In this document: one piece after another, positions 47,300-57,830 of the stretch
How positions within the stretch are numbered: position 1 is the first letter of the stretch
Layout: every line of letters begins with the position of its first letter
NCBI GenBank assembly: GCA_050084515.1
Contig: CM114274.1
Location: forward strand, 38,936,001 to 39,000,000
Origin: Blasia pusilla
Lineage: Eukaryota; Marchantiophyta; Marchantiopsida; Blasiales
Direction of reading: 5' to 3'
Length of the DNA: 64,000 nucleotides
The notes under the pieces: model-generated
What the model was told of the DNA's origin: nothing
Database searches by the model: none
The model's input: only the letters and a program-made list of their open reading frames with translations
Translations under genes and position numbers: made by a program

Positions 47300-48262
47300 T
47301 GAAAATCCATATGTCAAGGAGTTCATGTCCATCGCCTAACCTAAGACATGACGTTGTGATGCCTCCGATAGTGACGGTACTGCCGTCACTCTTGTGGGGA
47401 ATCCCATCGCTTGCTCTCACTCATCGGCGTTGGGCTCCACCAGCCTCTCTACCTCTTCATCCCAAACCAAGCCAAGTCCGGCCTCCTTGAATGCATAGGA
47501 AGCGGGAAAACTCACCAATGTGGGAAAGCTTTCTTGTGGCATGCCAATCCTGTTGACCATTGTCAACGGCGGTCAATCATCATGCCTCACTGTCTGTGAT
47601 TGACGGCCTGGATCCAACATAGAATCCACCAAAAAATCGGAGGGACGCTCCACTCTCGCATAAGCCCTCCGCAACACCTCATGTGGTACCAAGTTGTTCC
47701 ACCAAAGACGCGGCTGGTGTGCTCTAGAAACCTACACTCGCCGCATCTAACAACACGTTCAAGCCGATCCATGCGCGCACTTGATGTGCACTCGTCACCA
47801 CGCGGGACCCTGAATCGCCCAAAAGTGGCACATTCTCCAGAATGTATGCTAGAGAAGGAGGTTGATTCTCTTGTAAATGTCACAAGATCCGCATCATCTC
47901 CCAAAACAACCTGGACCGAGTGTGAGCTAACCCGCTATCTCATCCAACACTCGATTGGCTCTGACATGGCCGACTAGCAATGACCAAGTCTATGGTCCCT
48001 ACCCGCTCCAAGTCTTGCGCCCCCAACAATGAAATGTCCCTCGGTAGTGAACTATGGTAACCCTGAATGGTGGACGTAGACAAAAAGTCGGAAAAACGGA
48101 GGTGTAACTACGCCACATTGTGAAGTGAAGCGCGCCTCGCAACATCATCAATCTCCACATACATGTAGTGCTGCACGTGCACTTCAGCGTGCAAAACAAC
48201 AACTAACCCAATGCTGATCCCTCCAAAGAGATCCAACATCCTAATACCCTCCTCTGGGATGC
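47300..48262 (-). pseudogene. C5-cytosine DNA methyltransferase domain inside the copy A polyprotein
   Basis: C5-methyltransferases transfer methyl from S-adenosylmethionine to cytosine. One frame gives motif I MLDLFGGISIGL (48,204-48,239), motif II YMYVEIDDVARR, motif IV TIDLVIASRPCQSQS with the PCQ catalytic cysteine (47,961-47,969), and motif VI AYILENVPLLGD with ENV (47,829-47,837). After a one-base shift near 47,728 come motif VIII-like SRAHQPRLWWNNLVPHEVL, motif IX EQAMGFPTRVTAV and motif X LG-AMDMN (about 47,321-47,345). About 320 codons span all these, near full catalytic-domain length. Stops at 48,108, 47,940, 47,880 and a few later are mostly CGA-to-TGA or CAG-to-TAG type. The domain is continuous with protease upstream and RT downstream, so it is part of the element, not a nested gene. 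Confidence 0.92.
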
Positions 48263-48639
48263 ACCACATCCCAGGGGAGGTATCCAAAGGGGTCATAGCA
48301 GCACTCTTGCCTACCTGGGATTCCTTTGACAGTCACACTCTAGTGCAAACGTCTTGCTCCATGTGGTCTGCACATGCTTAGTGGCTAAGTGTCAAAGCTC
48401 CTCAGTCGAGCCCCAAAGCGGCACCTCTCCTCCAAGGACAAATGCGGAAATGACACTCCTCTCCATAGAAATGTCAAGAATGAGAGTATCCTCTGCATGG
48501 ACATGTCCCTCAATCAAATCAGTAGGCCAAGTGATGGCACTGCTAAATGCTGCTAAGGTCGCCATCTCTCTTGGCCGTCGCTCGATCACTGCACCTGTGA
48601 ATCGAACAGGTAATGAGCTAAGGCGCCCATCACGTGATT
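48263..48639 (-). pseudogene. Linker between protease and methyltransferase (copy A)
   Basis: The polyprotein frame continues as REMATLAAFSSAITWPTDLI and LDISMERSVISAFVLGGEVP, then less clearly to the methyltransferase. No known motif. It may be an N-terminal extension of the methyltransferase. Confidence 0.5.
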
Positions 48640-49533
48640 GCTATCCTGGTGTGTAGGATGTTGACTCATCCCAGTAATCCAGGAAAAACCCCATGAGGTA
48701 TAATACTACTCCACCAAACAAGACGTCGTAGGACTCTACATCAGTCACTATCGCCTTGGCTCACACCATGGACTCATCTATAGGATGTCCCGAGTAAATC
48801 CTCACCACGACCTCATGTCATGTGATATACTCTATGGTACTCGCTCCACCCAAGGATGCTTGTATCCGAAATGGACAACACTCCACATCGACTCTCGTGA
48901 AGCCCAATCCTCTGAATGACGCTTTCCCCAACATCAAGGGTTGCGCTCTTAAATCCAACAAGCCGCGCTGCGGACTAAAAGCTTTACCTCTTGGACTCAC
49001 CAATTGGAAGACCTCTCCCCGGTTATCCAGCAAAACAACACCATGGAGAAGCCAAGAGAAGCCATGGCATGCTATATCGTGGGTCTAGCGGGCATCTCCG
49101 CCATCCTAGCAGTCGTAGCCTCCCATGAATTTGACGTGGACGGCCCGAGCATCAGCTCCAAGGGCAAGTCCATCACCTCCTCTGCAATTACCTCTGAACT
49201 TGATGCAGGAACTCTAACTCCAAGCTCACATAGCGTAGCGGCCAGCCAAAAAACCTCGGTGGGCGTACCTCCCAACGTCATAACATTGGAAGCAAAAAAT
49301 AAAGGAGCGCGGTACATAACGGTGGCCGCCCCCAACAACGTGCTCAACACATGCCCCTCATGAGCATTAGCAATAGGAGTCGTCGCACTCGCTTCTCCCA
49401 TCATCTTCCGTGCCTGCACACCAACAACATCTCCAACTCTCCAGGAACTCTGATCAAGACCCATCGATGGTGTCCTCATCGCCTCGAACAACGTGAAAGA
49501 CTGAGGAAGCCTGGTCTGTTTCCTAGATTCCCC
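48640..49533 (-). pseudogene. Retropepsin-like protease region of copy A
   Basis: The protease cuts the polyprotein. LLDLRAQPLMLGKASFRGLG (about 48,905-48,963) fits the position and shape of a D(S/T)GAQP retropepsin site, with the catalytic triplet altered. ASLGGASTIEYITHE and SYDVLFGGVVLYLMGFFLDY follow, as in retropepsins of this type. The segment 49,072-49,491 upstream is a linker (SWRVGDVVGVQARKMMGEAS) that is also found in copy B near 63.7-63.99 kb. Confidence 0.6.
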
Positions 49534-51205
49534 TCAATGAGGATCCAACTCTACGGTTGCTCCATGCGTTACAAGTGCGGCGGCCTCCATTTGGGCAACC
49601 CCGCACATCCAACCAAGATCCTCCATATCTGTGGCTGCTCCATATGATGTCAATGCCACGGATCCGGCATCGGGTAACCTCAATGCCATAGCGACAATCT
49701 GCTCCTGTAGTTGCTGTATCAGAGCAGCCATCCCATCCTCATGCCCAACGTCTCCCTCGACGCGTCTAGGTGGTGGGACTCTACCTCCTCCACGGGCAAC
49801 TCCACCACCCTGTCGGGAAAATCCAACTCCTCGTCCCCCAATGGGACCACCTGGTGCACGATCTCTAGGCCCATCCGGACCGGCTACTCGCTCTCGTGCC
49901 CTCGCTAGCCCTCGGTCCAAACGTAACTCATGGTGTAAACTGAAATACCTAGCGCATATGTGACCATACCTTTGACAATAGTCACACTGATAACCTCCTA
50001 GTGCAACACCATCTCCTCCGCCATGCTGAGGCACACATCCATGACCCTGATGAGTGCAATCGCGCTGATGATGGGCTCCACCACATGACCAACAAGTAAT
50101 CATAGGCGGTTGCTGCTGAGCCGTATATGAAAGTCCAAGTCTCTGTGGCACGGCCTCTCGGTATCCTCCTTGAGCTCGTGGTGCCACAGTCGACCTATCC
50201 CGGAGTCCACATTGCTGTATTGGTGGTGCAAACAATTGTGACTACTCTCGCCCAGAACCCATGGTGGCTATGCTCTCCTCCGCCATGTTGCGCTCAATGT
50301 TCTCTGTGGTCCTAAAAACATCTCTCAACGAAGGGGAGGTGTTCATATGAAGCACCCCCTCCCGCACCCGTGTCCGTAGGGTCCCGTCTAGCATCGCGTA
50401 CCATAACTAGATAGACTGAGCCTCTATCACCCCCTGAGTGACATTGATCAACCGGCGGAAGCAAGAGTAAGCCTCACGCAAACTCTCACCCGGGCGCCTC
50501 AAGAAGTCATGGATGCTCCGCAACTTCTCTGTCCGTACCCCTTGGTAGCTCGCCCTCAACTCATCAAAGAACTCAACCACGAGATTGAACCTGGGACAAA
50601 CCCGACTAGACGGTGCAATTGCTCCAGTGCGAGTGACCCCTCCTAAAATATCACTAGTGCAAGAGGAAGTAGCTTCTCTTGACTTCTCCTCCTCATCTGG
50701 GAACAGATCCGTCCATGACACATAGTATGGGTCATAGTAGAGTCCCCATGCCTCAATCTCTTGGGCATATTTGTGGGAGAACTCATGGTAATCATCCATG
50801 GGCGCCCCCTCTAAATGCTGGAACATATCATTTCATGTTGTAAATGGGTTGAACTCTCTAGAGTTCCTAGCCCCCTGTGAGTCATCTAAATTGTGCAATG
50901 AAGTTGTGTAGCTCTATGGTGCCTACAACACCCAAAAACCTACACGGTCCTCTACCCCGATCATCCATCTCGTACGCCCAACTGGTAGGACCACTCAAAA
51001 TGTACGGTGGATCACTAACACACTCCTCTACATGCTCCCCCCTTGTTTGAAGACGACATAGAAGGAGATCAAGGTGGTCTCTAACGTGGAGACCCTCGAA
51101 ACCTCGCACCACTCCGGGTAAACCCTCCAGAGCTACTCTCAGGTCGACTACTTTGCCTCTCAAAATCCTGAAAGGACGCCGTGATGGCCCTCGTGCCCCT
51201 CTCAC
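49534..51205 (-). pseudogene. Gag of copy A with two zinc knuckles
   Basis: Gag forms the capsid and binds RNA. The N-terminal part (51,205-50,882) has GPTSWAYEMDDRGRGPCRFL. A small deletion near 50,890 relative to copy B shifts the frame. The frame 50,826-50,407 continues with DDYHEFSHKYAQEIEAW and PGESLREAYSCFRRLINVTQ. The last part (50,235-49,534) has two knuckles: CWSCGGAHHQRDC (50,056-50,094) and CDYCQRYGHICARY (49,943-49,985), whose final cysteine is Tyr. Copy B keeps that cysteine but has lost the histidine. A Gly/Arg-rich stretch follows. Confidence 0.85.
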
Positions 51206-52911
51206 ATGATCACTCTCAATCTTGCAAGTAATCCCTCAATCACTAAAACTAAACATGCGGCACTCAATCTAGACTCTCTCACTAAGACGTGTGCTGTGCA
51301 GCAACAAGCAATATGGTGCGGAAAATCAACTGATTTATCATCTCATCAACAAACCATCCTCAACTCTGGATATCCCACACAAGTCTATGTTGCCTAAACC
51401 CATACATCATCGATGCTCCTAACATCAGCACGAAACCCAATATCTCAAATAACTTCCCAATACTTGGAAATCCCTTACACGTGCAAGGTAAGAGACCAGA
51501 ATGGGTAACCTGAAAATAATGTTGATGTTGCTCCTCAGCAACTGCAAATCTTGACTTCAACTCCGTCATGAAGACAACTCCTCCTCAATGTACGGTGCAG
51601 GTCTAGCGGTCCGGTGTGGCACTGGCGGCACCGAATGGCTGCAAACGGCACGACACGACACTCGGGAATGGGGTGCGGCACTCGGCGGCATACCCTCCTA
51701 AATCAGAAATTCACACGCTCTGCTCCTTAGTGAAGGAGCCACTCCACAATCAACACGATGCGGTGTGGCCACGAGTGGCACGGCGTGGCAATCGGCGGCG
51801 CATTGCGGCTACGGGCGTTACGCCACAGTACTCGATCGTCGTCGAGCGGCTACCAATCACAACATAGCAGCATGAAATGAAAACTCAAACACCATAACCC
51901 ATGGTCACCTGCCATCCCTAGGTGATGACGAAAGCTGCGATGAAGGTGGCGGCCAAAACAAAGTACGTGGTGGCGGCGCAAGTCAGAGAATCAACGGTGG
52001 TCGTGGAAGACCCTCCACTCCGTAATAGCCGCAATGACAACCAAAGGGTGGACAATGACCGAACGCGGCTCTAAGTAGCGCTAGGAGAAAAATGTAAAAC
52101 CTATGAGAACACAAATCAGTAAGATACTTGGTGCTACTGAGAGCACCGGCATGGAGCAATCCGCCCCCATACTCAATTCCTATCAAAAATTGGGCAGCGC
52201 TTCCGCGTGCCACTCTCCCGTACAAAAAATCAGCAAAGCAAAACAACAAACTTGAGCAGATTTTGCTCCGATGAGCACTCCCATGAGCCATGAAGCAAGG
52301 AACACGGTCCCCCAACCTGCACCAAACATCGAGCAACCACCGAGCTCCCCCATGAAGCTCTCTCACTCACTCATTCACTCTTTGTAAAATAAGATCCAAT
52401 CTCTCTCAACACTATAGCTCTCAAATGTGTCCACTCTCACATGTCTCTCTCAATGTCAAACCAAACCCACTCTCCTAATGAGAGGCTTGGGTTACACACA
52501 CAAGCCAAGCAAGACTATAGCTCTGCCGCCTCATGCCAAGAGGTTCAAGAAAGAGAGAATCAACTCTCTCTCTCTCTCTCTCCTTGAGGTATATCCCTCC
52601 CCTCTCCCAAACTCTCTCCATGGTAACCTATGCTCCCAAGTCACCTCCTTAGCTCTTGACCTGATGTAGGAGGTCAAGGTCAAATTATAAAATTAGAAAG
52701 TTGATCATATACTCAAAATGGTACTTACCTAAAATAGTAAGTTCCTCAATATGGCTCCAAATGAGCCGAAACAAAGGGGAAACCTGCTCTCTCAGGTTTT
52801 GTGGGGCCTCAGAAAGGTCATCCTCAACCTCCTCAGCCTGTCCTCCACTACTTGCAAAAGCGCTCTACTAGATCTCATGAATCTATCCTAAAAGACGTGA
52901 CAGATTCTATC
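51206..52911 (-). mobile_element. Leader / presumptive 5' LTR region of copy A
   Basis: This aligns by eye with the copy B leader (52,970-54,671) in inverse orientation and with copy C (8.64-10.8 kb). Shared blocks include GGATAGAT...GATCTAG, GAGGCCCC, TCAAGAGC(C/T)AAGGAGGTGACTT, GGCATGAGGCGGC, TCTCATTAGGAGAGTGGGTT and CGGTGCTC. The gag-proximal half is rich in GCCGC/GCGGC words. A, but not B, keeps a ~105-base segment (about 52,668-52,790) containing a GTAAGT donor-like word. I found no primer-binding site, so how much of this is LTR is unresolved. Confidence 0.7.
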
Positions 52912-52969
52912 ATGCTTGAAACTTTGCAAATTCAACAAGAGTGATCTATACATATTATGCAATATTCTC
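52912..52969. other. 58-base spacer between head-to-head copies A and B
   Basis: AT-rich unique sequence between the divergent 5' ends. The arms start at matching phrases: GATAGAATCTGTCACG on the A side (inverse of 52,896-52,911) and TAGATTGTCACG on the B side (52,971). Confidence 0.6.
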
Positions 52970-54671
52970 ATAGATTGTCACGATTGTTAGGATAGATCGG
53001 TGGGATCTAGCAGAACGTCTGCACGAGCAGTAGAGGACAAGCCCAGGAGGTCATGGATGACCTGTTGAGGCCCCGAGAAACCTGACCTCCTACATTAGAT
53101 CAAGAGCCAAGGAGGTGACTTGGGAGAATAGGTTACCATGGAGAGAGTTTGGGAGAAGGGAAGGGTTTAGGAGAGAGAGTTTGAGAGCTCATTCTCTCTT
53201 TGTTGAACCTCTTGGCATGAGGCGGCGGAGCTATGGTCCCTTGCCTTGTGAGTGTAATCCAAGCCTCTCATTAGGAGAGTGGGTTTGGTTTGACATGAGA
53301 GAGAGAGTGCACACCTTTGAGAGCTATGTTGTGAGATGGTGTAGAGAGAGATTGGATCTTACTTTACAAAGAGAGAGTGAGAGAGCTTCATGGGGGAGCT
53401 CGCCAGCCACTCGGTATTTTTGCAGGTTGGGGATCGTGTTCCCCATTCAGCGGCTCATGGGAGTGCTCACCGGAGCAAGGGTTGCTTTAATTGTTCTTTG
53501 CATTTTCCGATTTTTCGTGTGGAAGAGTGGCGCGCGGAAGTGCTGCCCAATTTTTTATAGGGATTGAGTATTGGGGCAGGTTGCCCCATGCCGGTGCTCC
53601 TAGGAGCACCATGTAGCTTGCTGATTTGTATTTTTACAGGTTTTACATTTTCGTTGGGAGAAATCATCACAAAAGCGCTGCCAAATTTTGTGTAGGAGAA
53701 TGAGACATTGGGCTTTATGACAGTCCCCATCAATTTTTACTCGAATATCCGATTCTCAATATTTTTTAATGCTATTGTAGATCATGAAACTGTGCATGTC
53801 GTGCAAAAACAATGCAAAATTTGGATTTGTGAGCAAAAAGTTATGGTCAATCTTGCAAAATTGCCATTGCTAGGCGATTTTTAGGGTTTAGGGCTCCACA
53901 ATGACGGTGCGGAAGCAGCATGATGGTCGCTACCAATCGCAACTATGTTGAGCCGCTACCAATCGCAACTATGTTGTGATTGGTAGCGGCTTGACGATGA
54001 TCGAGTACCGTGCCGTGACGCCCGTAGCAGCAACGCGCCGCCGATTGACGCGCCGTGCCGCTCGTGGCCGCACCGCACCGTCTCGATCACGGAATGTAGC
54101 GTCATTGTGGAGCAAAGTGTGGGTTTATTGTTGATTGAGGAGGGTATGCCGCCAAGTGCCGCATCCCACCATCGAGGGCCGTGCCCTTCGTAGCCGTTCC
54201 GTGTCACCTGCAACGCTGCACCGTTCCGCTGGAACCGCACTGTTTATCGAGGGGTTTGGAGCAGCGTCAGTACGGGAGGAGTATGACTTGTTGATTGGAG
54301 GAGTTTTCTCCATGACCGAGTTGGGGTCGAGATTTGCAGTTGCTGAGCAGCGACATCGATATATGTTCAGGTTACCCATTCTGGTCTTTATCTTGCACGT
54401 GTGAGAGATTTAGGGATTTGGGTAGTTTATTTGGGGATATTGGGTGTGTGGATGCTGAGATCATCATTAATGTATGTGGTTTAGGGGACATGTGGTGTGG
54501 GATGTCCGAAGTTGAGGGTAGGTTGTTGATGAGATGATAGCCTGGTCGATTTGCCGCATCACGCCGCGTGTTGCCGCACGTTACGCGTCTCGGGGAGGGA
54601 GAGTGTAGATCGAGTGCCGCATGTTTGGGATGAGTGATTGAGGGATTACTTGTGAGGTTGAGAGTGATCGG
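52970..54671 (+). mobile_element. Leader / presumptive 5' LTR region of copy B
   Basis: This is the plus-strand counterpart of the copy A leader. A ~105-base deletion joins GCCCCGAGAAACCT to GACCTCCTAC near 53,082. A long frame (53,115-53,567, 150 codons) crosses it but is not conserved in A and is likely non-coding. GCCGCTACCAATC (53,952-53,964) and its exact inverse (53,978-53,990) form a hairpin, and CGCTACCAATCGCAACTATG occurs twice. Confidence 0.7.
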
Positions 54672-54846
54672 GTGAGAGGGGCACGAGGGTCATCACGGAG
54701 TCCGTTTGGGACTTTGAGAGGCGAGGTGGTGAACCCGAGAGTAGCTCTAGAGGTTTTACACGGAGTGTCGCGAGGTTCCGAGGGTCTCCACGTGAGGGAC
54801 CACCTCGACCTCCTTCTATGCCATTTTCAGACAAGGGGGAGGATCT
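54672..54846 (+). pseudogene. Gag of copy B, 5' part (interrupted by the chromovirus)
   Basis: The start MRGARGSSRSPFGTLRG matches copy A gag (MRGARGPSRRPFRILRG). The frame runs to GLHVRDHLDLLLCHFQTRG and is cut at the GATCT target duplication (54,842-54,846). It resumes at 62,135. Confidence 0.85.
54842..54846. repeat. Left target-site duplication GATCT
   Basis: GATCT precedes the left LTR and is repeated directly after the right LTR at 62,135-62,139. Confidence 0.9.
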
Positions 54847-55864
54847 TGTCGTGCGCCTACTCTCCTTGAACGTTAATCTTGTTTGTTGCGGAAGCGTGCG
54901 TTCAGTAGGTCACGCTCTCAACGCTGATCTGCATCCAAACACGCACTTCGGTTAGTCATTTCTTGGATCAATCAGCGGGATTACTTTCCGAGTTCGCGTC
55001 TCGGACTCTCTCTTCAAGCTCAACCTTCCTAGTTTCGCGGTTTCCAACACGGGCAAGTCTCGAAAGACTTGGGACAGACTTTCTGGTCGGTTCGGGAACT
55101 GAAACGGCGTTTCGCCTAGCGGTTCCAAGCTGTCCGATGAACATCCAATGAGTTCCTCACCAAGACTCGCAGGAAGTGAATCTCGGGTTGGAATCCAAGT
55201 GTGGCGACAAAGTCCACTCCTTGGATCAGGTTTGGGTTTGGGTTTCGCGCCAAACTCCCGTTTCATCCCGTGCCTCGAAACGCCGTTTGGCCCAAAGTGG
55301 GGTTTCGTTTCCGAGACATCTCAGAGAAGGTACTCCCCTTACTAGTACTTCTGGGGATCTCCGGGGCCCCTACATTTAGGAAAGACACCGGGCCCCTCCA
55401 TTGGCCCTCAACCCGATTGCTCTCTGAATCGTTTTCGGCCAATATCTCAGCCTGTACTTATGCGTTTGCTGAGATCTTTGGTGCGTTGGAAGCGTCTCAA
55501 GATCAGCTTTCCAACGCGCCCTTACTTGTCCCGAACGCATCTCGGAGCTCAACGTTATGGTCCTAAACACAGTCAGATTCTCCCAAACGCTAGCCGTGTT
55601 CCAAACTGGTTCTCACCTCTTTGGCAACCAACCTCCAAGACTCAACTCATCTCAAGTCTCGGCTCGCGTTTGGTCTAGGTTTCCTGGTCGCGACCACTAA
55701 CGCATGAAACGCACAACTCTGTTCCGCGTTTCGTCTTTTAGCCTTTTCCAAGAGACTCTACCAAACGCCTCTCCACAGCGCAAACCTCGCGGCGTGAGTT
55801 TCTTTGAGTTCTGATGTTTCGCTTGGCGCGTATTTGGTGTTGTTTGGTTATGAGGGTCGCGACA
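54847..55864 (-). repeat. Chromovirus LTR (3' LTR by element orientation)
   Basis: On the plus strand it begins TGTCGTGCGCCTACTC and ends GGGTCGCGACA, so both strands show TG...CA ends. 1,018 bases. It matches 61,131-62,134. Confidence 0.95.
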
Positions 55865-55880
55865 CTCACCCCTCCTTAGA
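55865..55880 (-). promoter_or_regulatory. Polypurine tract of the chromovirus
   Basis: On the minus strand AAGGAGGGGTGAG immediately precedes the LTR start TGTCGCGAC. This is the plus-strand-synthesis primer site and confirms the orientation. Confidence 0.85.
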
Positions 55881-56589
55881 AGGTTGATGTCCTCATCAAC
55901 GCAAACCTTATTGATGTTAAGTTCGGGAAGCCGACTTTAACACGTAATCGCGTTCGTAGCTAACCCATAATTCCTCTTTTTGGCTTAAGTCTTAGGTTTG
56001 TCGCTAAAGACTTAGACTTATTAGCTTTACTTTTGATGAGCCTAGACTAGTTCTGCCAAACTAATCTAACTATCAAAATAAGCTCACTAAGTCTGCAACC
56101 TAACACTTCCCTCACTATTTGTAAACAACCGTCTGTCTACCTAGCCAACTCGTACTACTTTTGGGTCACCTGTATTCCACCTAGGCGCGTCACTAAGTTC
56201 AGTCATGAAACATGAATGAGATCACCACAAACCCCAAGACAGACTCATCTGCCCCGCCGACGTTAGGGCGAGCCCAAATGCTAGTACTTCAACACTTGGT
56301 CCTGATCTAGATGCCTTATCTGAATACAAGCTCTCACCTCAAATACTCATTGTTTGGTCTCCTTGACTTACATCCTAAGCATATGAAGAACTACTCATTG
56401 CCTTGCACAAACCAAACTCAAAATTACAATACAAGCATCGAATCTCCAAATCCATGTCTTCTTTATTGCAACAACTAAACCTTTCTAGTTACAACGGGTT
56501 ATCGCCCAAGATTTCCAATACAAGTTATGTCCATTGCTTCACCATGTGACGTGCCTTTCTTGCATCCATCTGAAGTCACGCAATGCACG
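55881..56589 (-). other. Chromovirus 3' untranslated region
   Basis: Between the chromodomain and the polypurine tract. It has stops in all frames. GTTGATG...CATCAAC makes a small hairpin at its LTR-proximal end. Confidence 0.6.
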
Positions 56590-56740
56590 ATGTTCTAGAT
56601 CCGCCTCGCAATCCAAGTCGCCTCTTTCACATGATAGCCTTTCCACTTGACCAAGTACTCGTACTTGGTGGGCCCTACGTCTGGAACGAGAATAGTCTCA
56701 ACCTCGAACTCTCGTTCCTCATTTTCGATGACCGGTTGTG
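56590..56740 (-). pseudogene. Chromodomain at the integrase C-terminus
   Basis: The minus-strand frame reads EFEVETILVPDVG, then YEYLVKWKGYHVKEATWI, the conserved chromodomain core. Chromodomains bind methylated histone H3 and steer integration into heterochromatin. A stop interrupts after ATWIARRI in this copy. Confidence 0.88.
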
Positions 56741-56789
56741 GTCTCAACATCCTCCTTCGCTCGGGACGACATTGTCTTGAAGGAATCTC

Positions 56790-57830
56790 TTCAATAATGA
56801 CACATGGAAAGTCGGGTGAATCTTGAACTCGTTTTGCGGCTCAACGTGTACACATCCTCAAACGGCTTTGCCTTGATCACATACGGAGTCCAAAGATACT
56901 TGGTCGACAATTTCGCAGACAATTCTTTCGGAAGAGTGAGATTCTTAACACTCAACCACACTTGTTCCCCAACTTGGAAACTCACATGGCGCCGACTTTT
57001 GTTAGCATGCTTTTACCTTTAGTTGAGCCTTGGCGAGACTTTCTCGCCGCTCTTGTCGTTCTGCATTTCCACTAACAAACATTCCGCCGTTGCTTGACGA
57101 GTGTGTGTCGATGTATTGCCCTTTGAAAGAGCTAAGTCAAGAGGCCCTTCTGGTTCTCTTTGATACGCCAGGAAGAAACGGAGATTCTCCGGCAGAATGC
57201 TTAGTCGAGTTGTAACAATACTCACCATACTTAACCACTTGGCCCAATCTCTTTGGTCCGCACTCACGTAATTTCGTAAGTATTGGTTTACGACCGAAGT
57301 TTATTTTTTCCGTTTGCCCATCCGTTTGAGGATGGAAGGCCGTATTAAAGCGAGTTTGGTCCGGAACCTCCTGAATAGATGTTTCCAAAAGGCACGTAAA
57401 CTTCGGATCCCGATCGGACACAATGCTCCTAGGCAATCCCGGCGCACGCCACCAACCATCCAGAATAGTCGGGAAGTCGCGAGGCCGTCGAGACTCTCTC
57501 TCGCTTCGGCACAAACCTCCCCAACTTGCTAAACCGATCAACTATCACAAGTATAGCGTTGTATCCCTCAGATTCTGGAAGACTCGAATGAAATCCATGC
57601 TAATGCTTTGCAAGGGTCCCTCCGGATTGGCAAAGGATGAAGTAAACCTTGTTTCTTCAAGATAAGACACGCATTCGCCTGGCAGTCCCGCATGTTTTCA
57701 CATATTGAGCAACATCTTCCTTCATGTTGGGCCGAGAAGAACCTCTTAGACAAAACAAAGAAGAGTGGATTTCTCCCTTTGTGTCCCGCCAAAGGTCCAT
57801 CATGACATTCCACAAACACCTTGGTTCAGT
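56790..57830 (-). pseudogene. Chromovirus integrase
   Basis: The zinc-binding segment has ECHDGPLAGHKG and CSICENMRDCQ. The core has MDFI (first Asp), VIVDRFSKLGRF, IVSDRDPKF (second Asp) and TAFHPQTDGQTEK (Glu). The C-terminal module has FQVGEQVWLSVKNL and YVIKAKPFEDVYTL. Motifs appear in several frames because of small indels. Confidence 0.9.

Larger units (their letters stand above)
43870..52911 (-). mobile_element. Copy A: Ty3/gypsy element encoding a C5-DNA methyltransferase and a PHD finger
   Basis: Order on the minus strand: leader (52.9-51.2 kb), gag with two zinc knuckles, protease, C5-cytosine methyltransferase, reverse transcriptase, RNase H, integrase, PHD finger. The RT-RH-INT order makes it Ty3/gypsy. 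There is no chromodomain. All domains sit in one collinear set broken by stops and small indels, many of them C-to-T/G-to-A. The 5' side meets copy B head-to-head across a 58-base spacer. The 3' side fades near 43.87 kb without a recognisable LTR, so the true end is uncertain. Confidence 0.88.

Noticed and set aside
47999-48202. Cysteine-rich 67-codon frame (CTLKCTCSTTC)
   Set aside because: It overlaps the methyltransferase in another frame; the motif-bearing frame is clearly the real one.
49631-49963. 110-codon plus-strand frame, proline/arginine-rich
   Set aside because: It is the complement of the Gly/Arg-rich gag tail of copy A.
53115-53567. 150-codon plus-strand frame in the copy B leader
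   Set aside because: The aligned copies A and C do not keep this frame open and it has no motif; the region is a non-coding leader or LTR.
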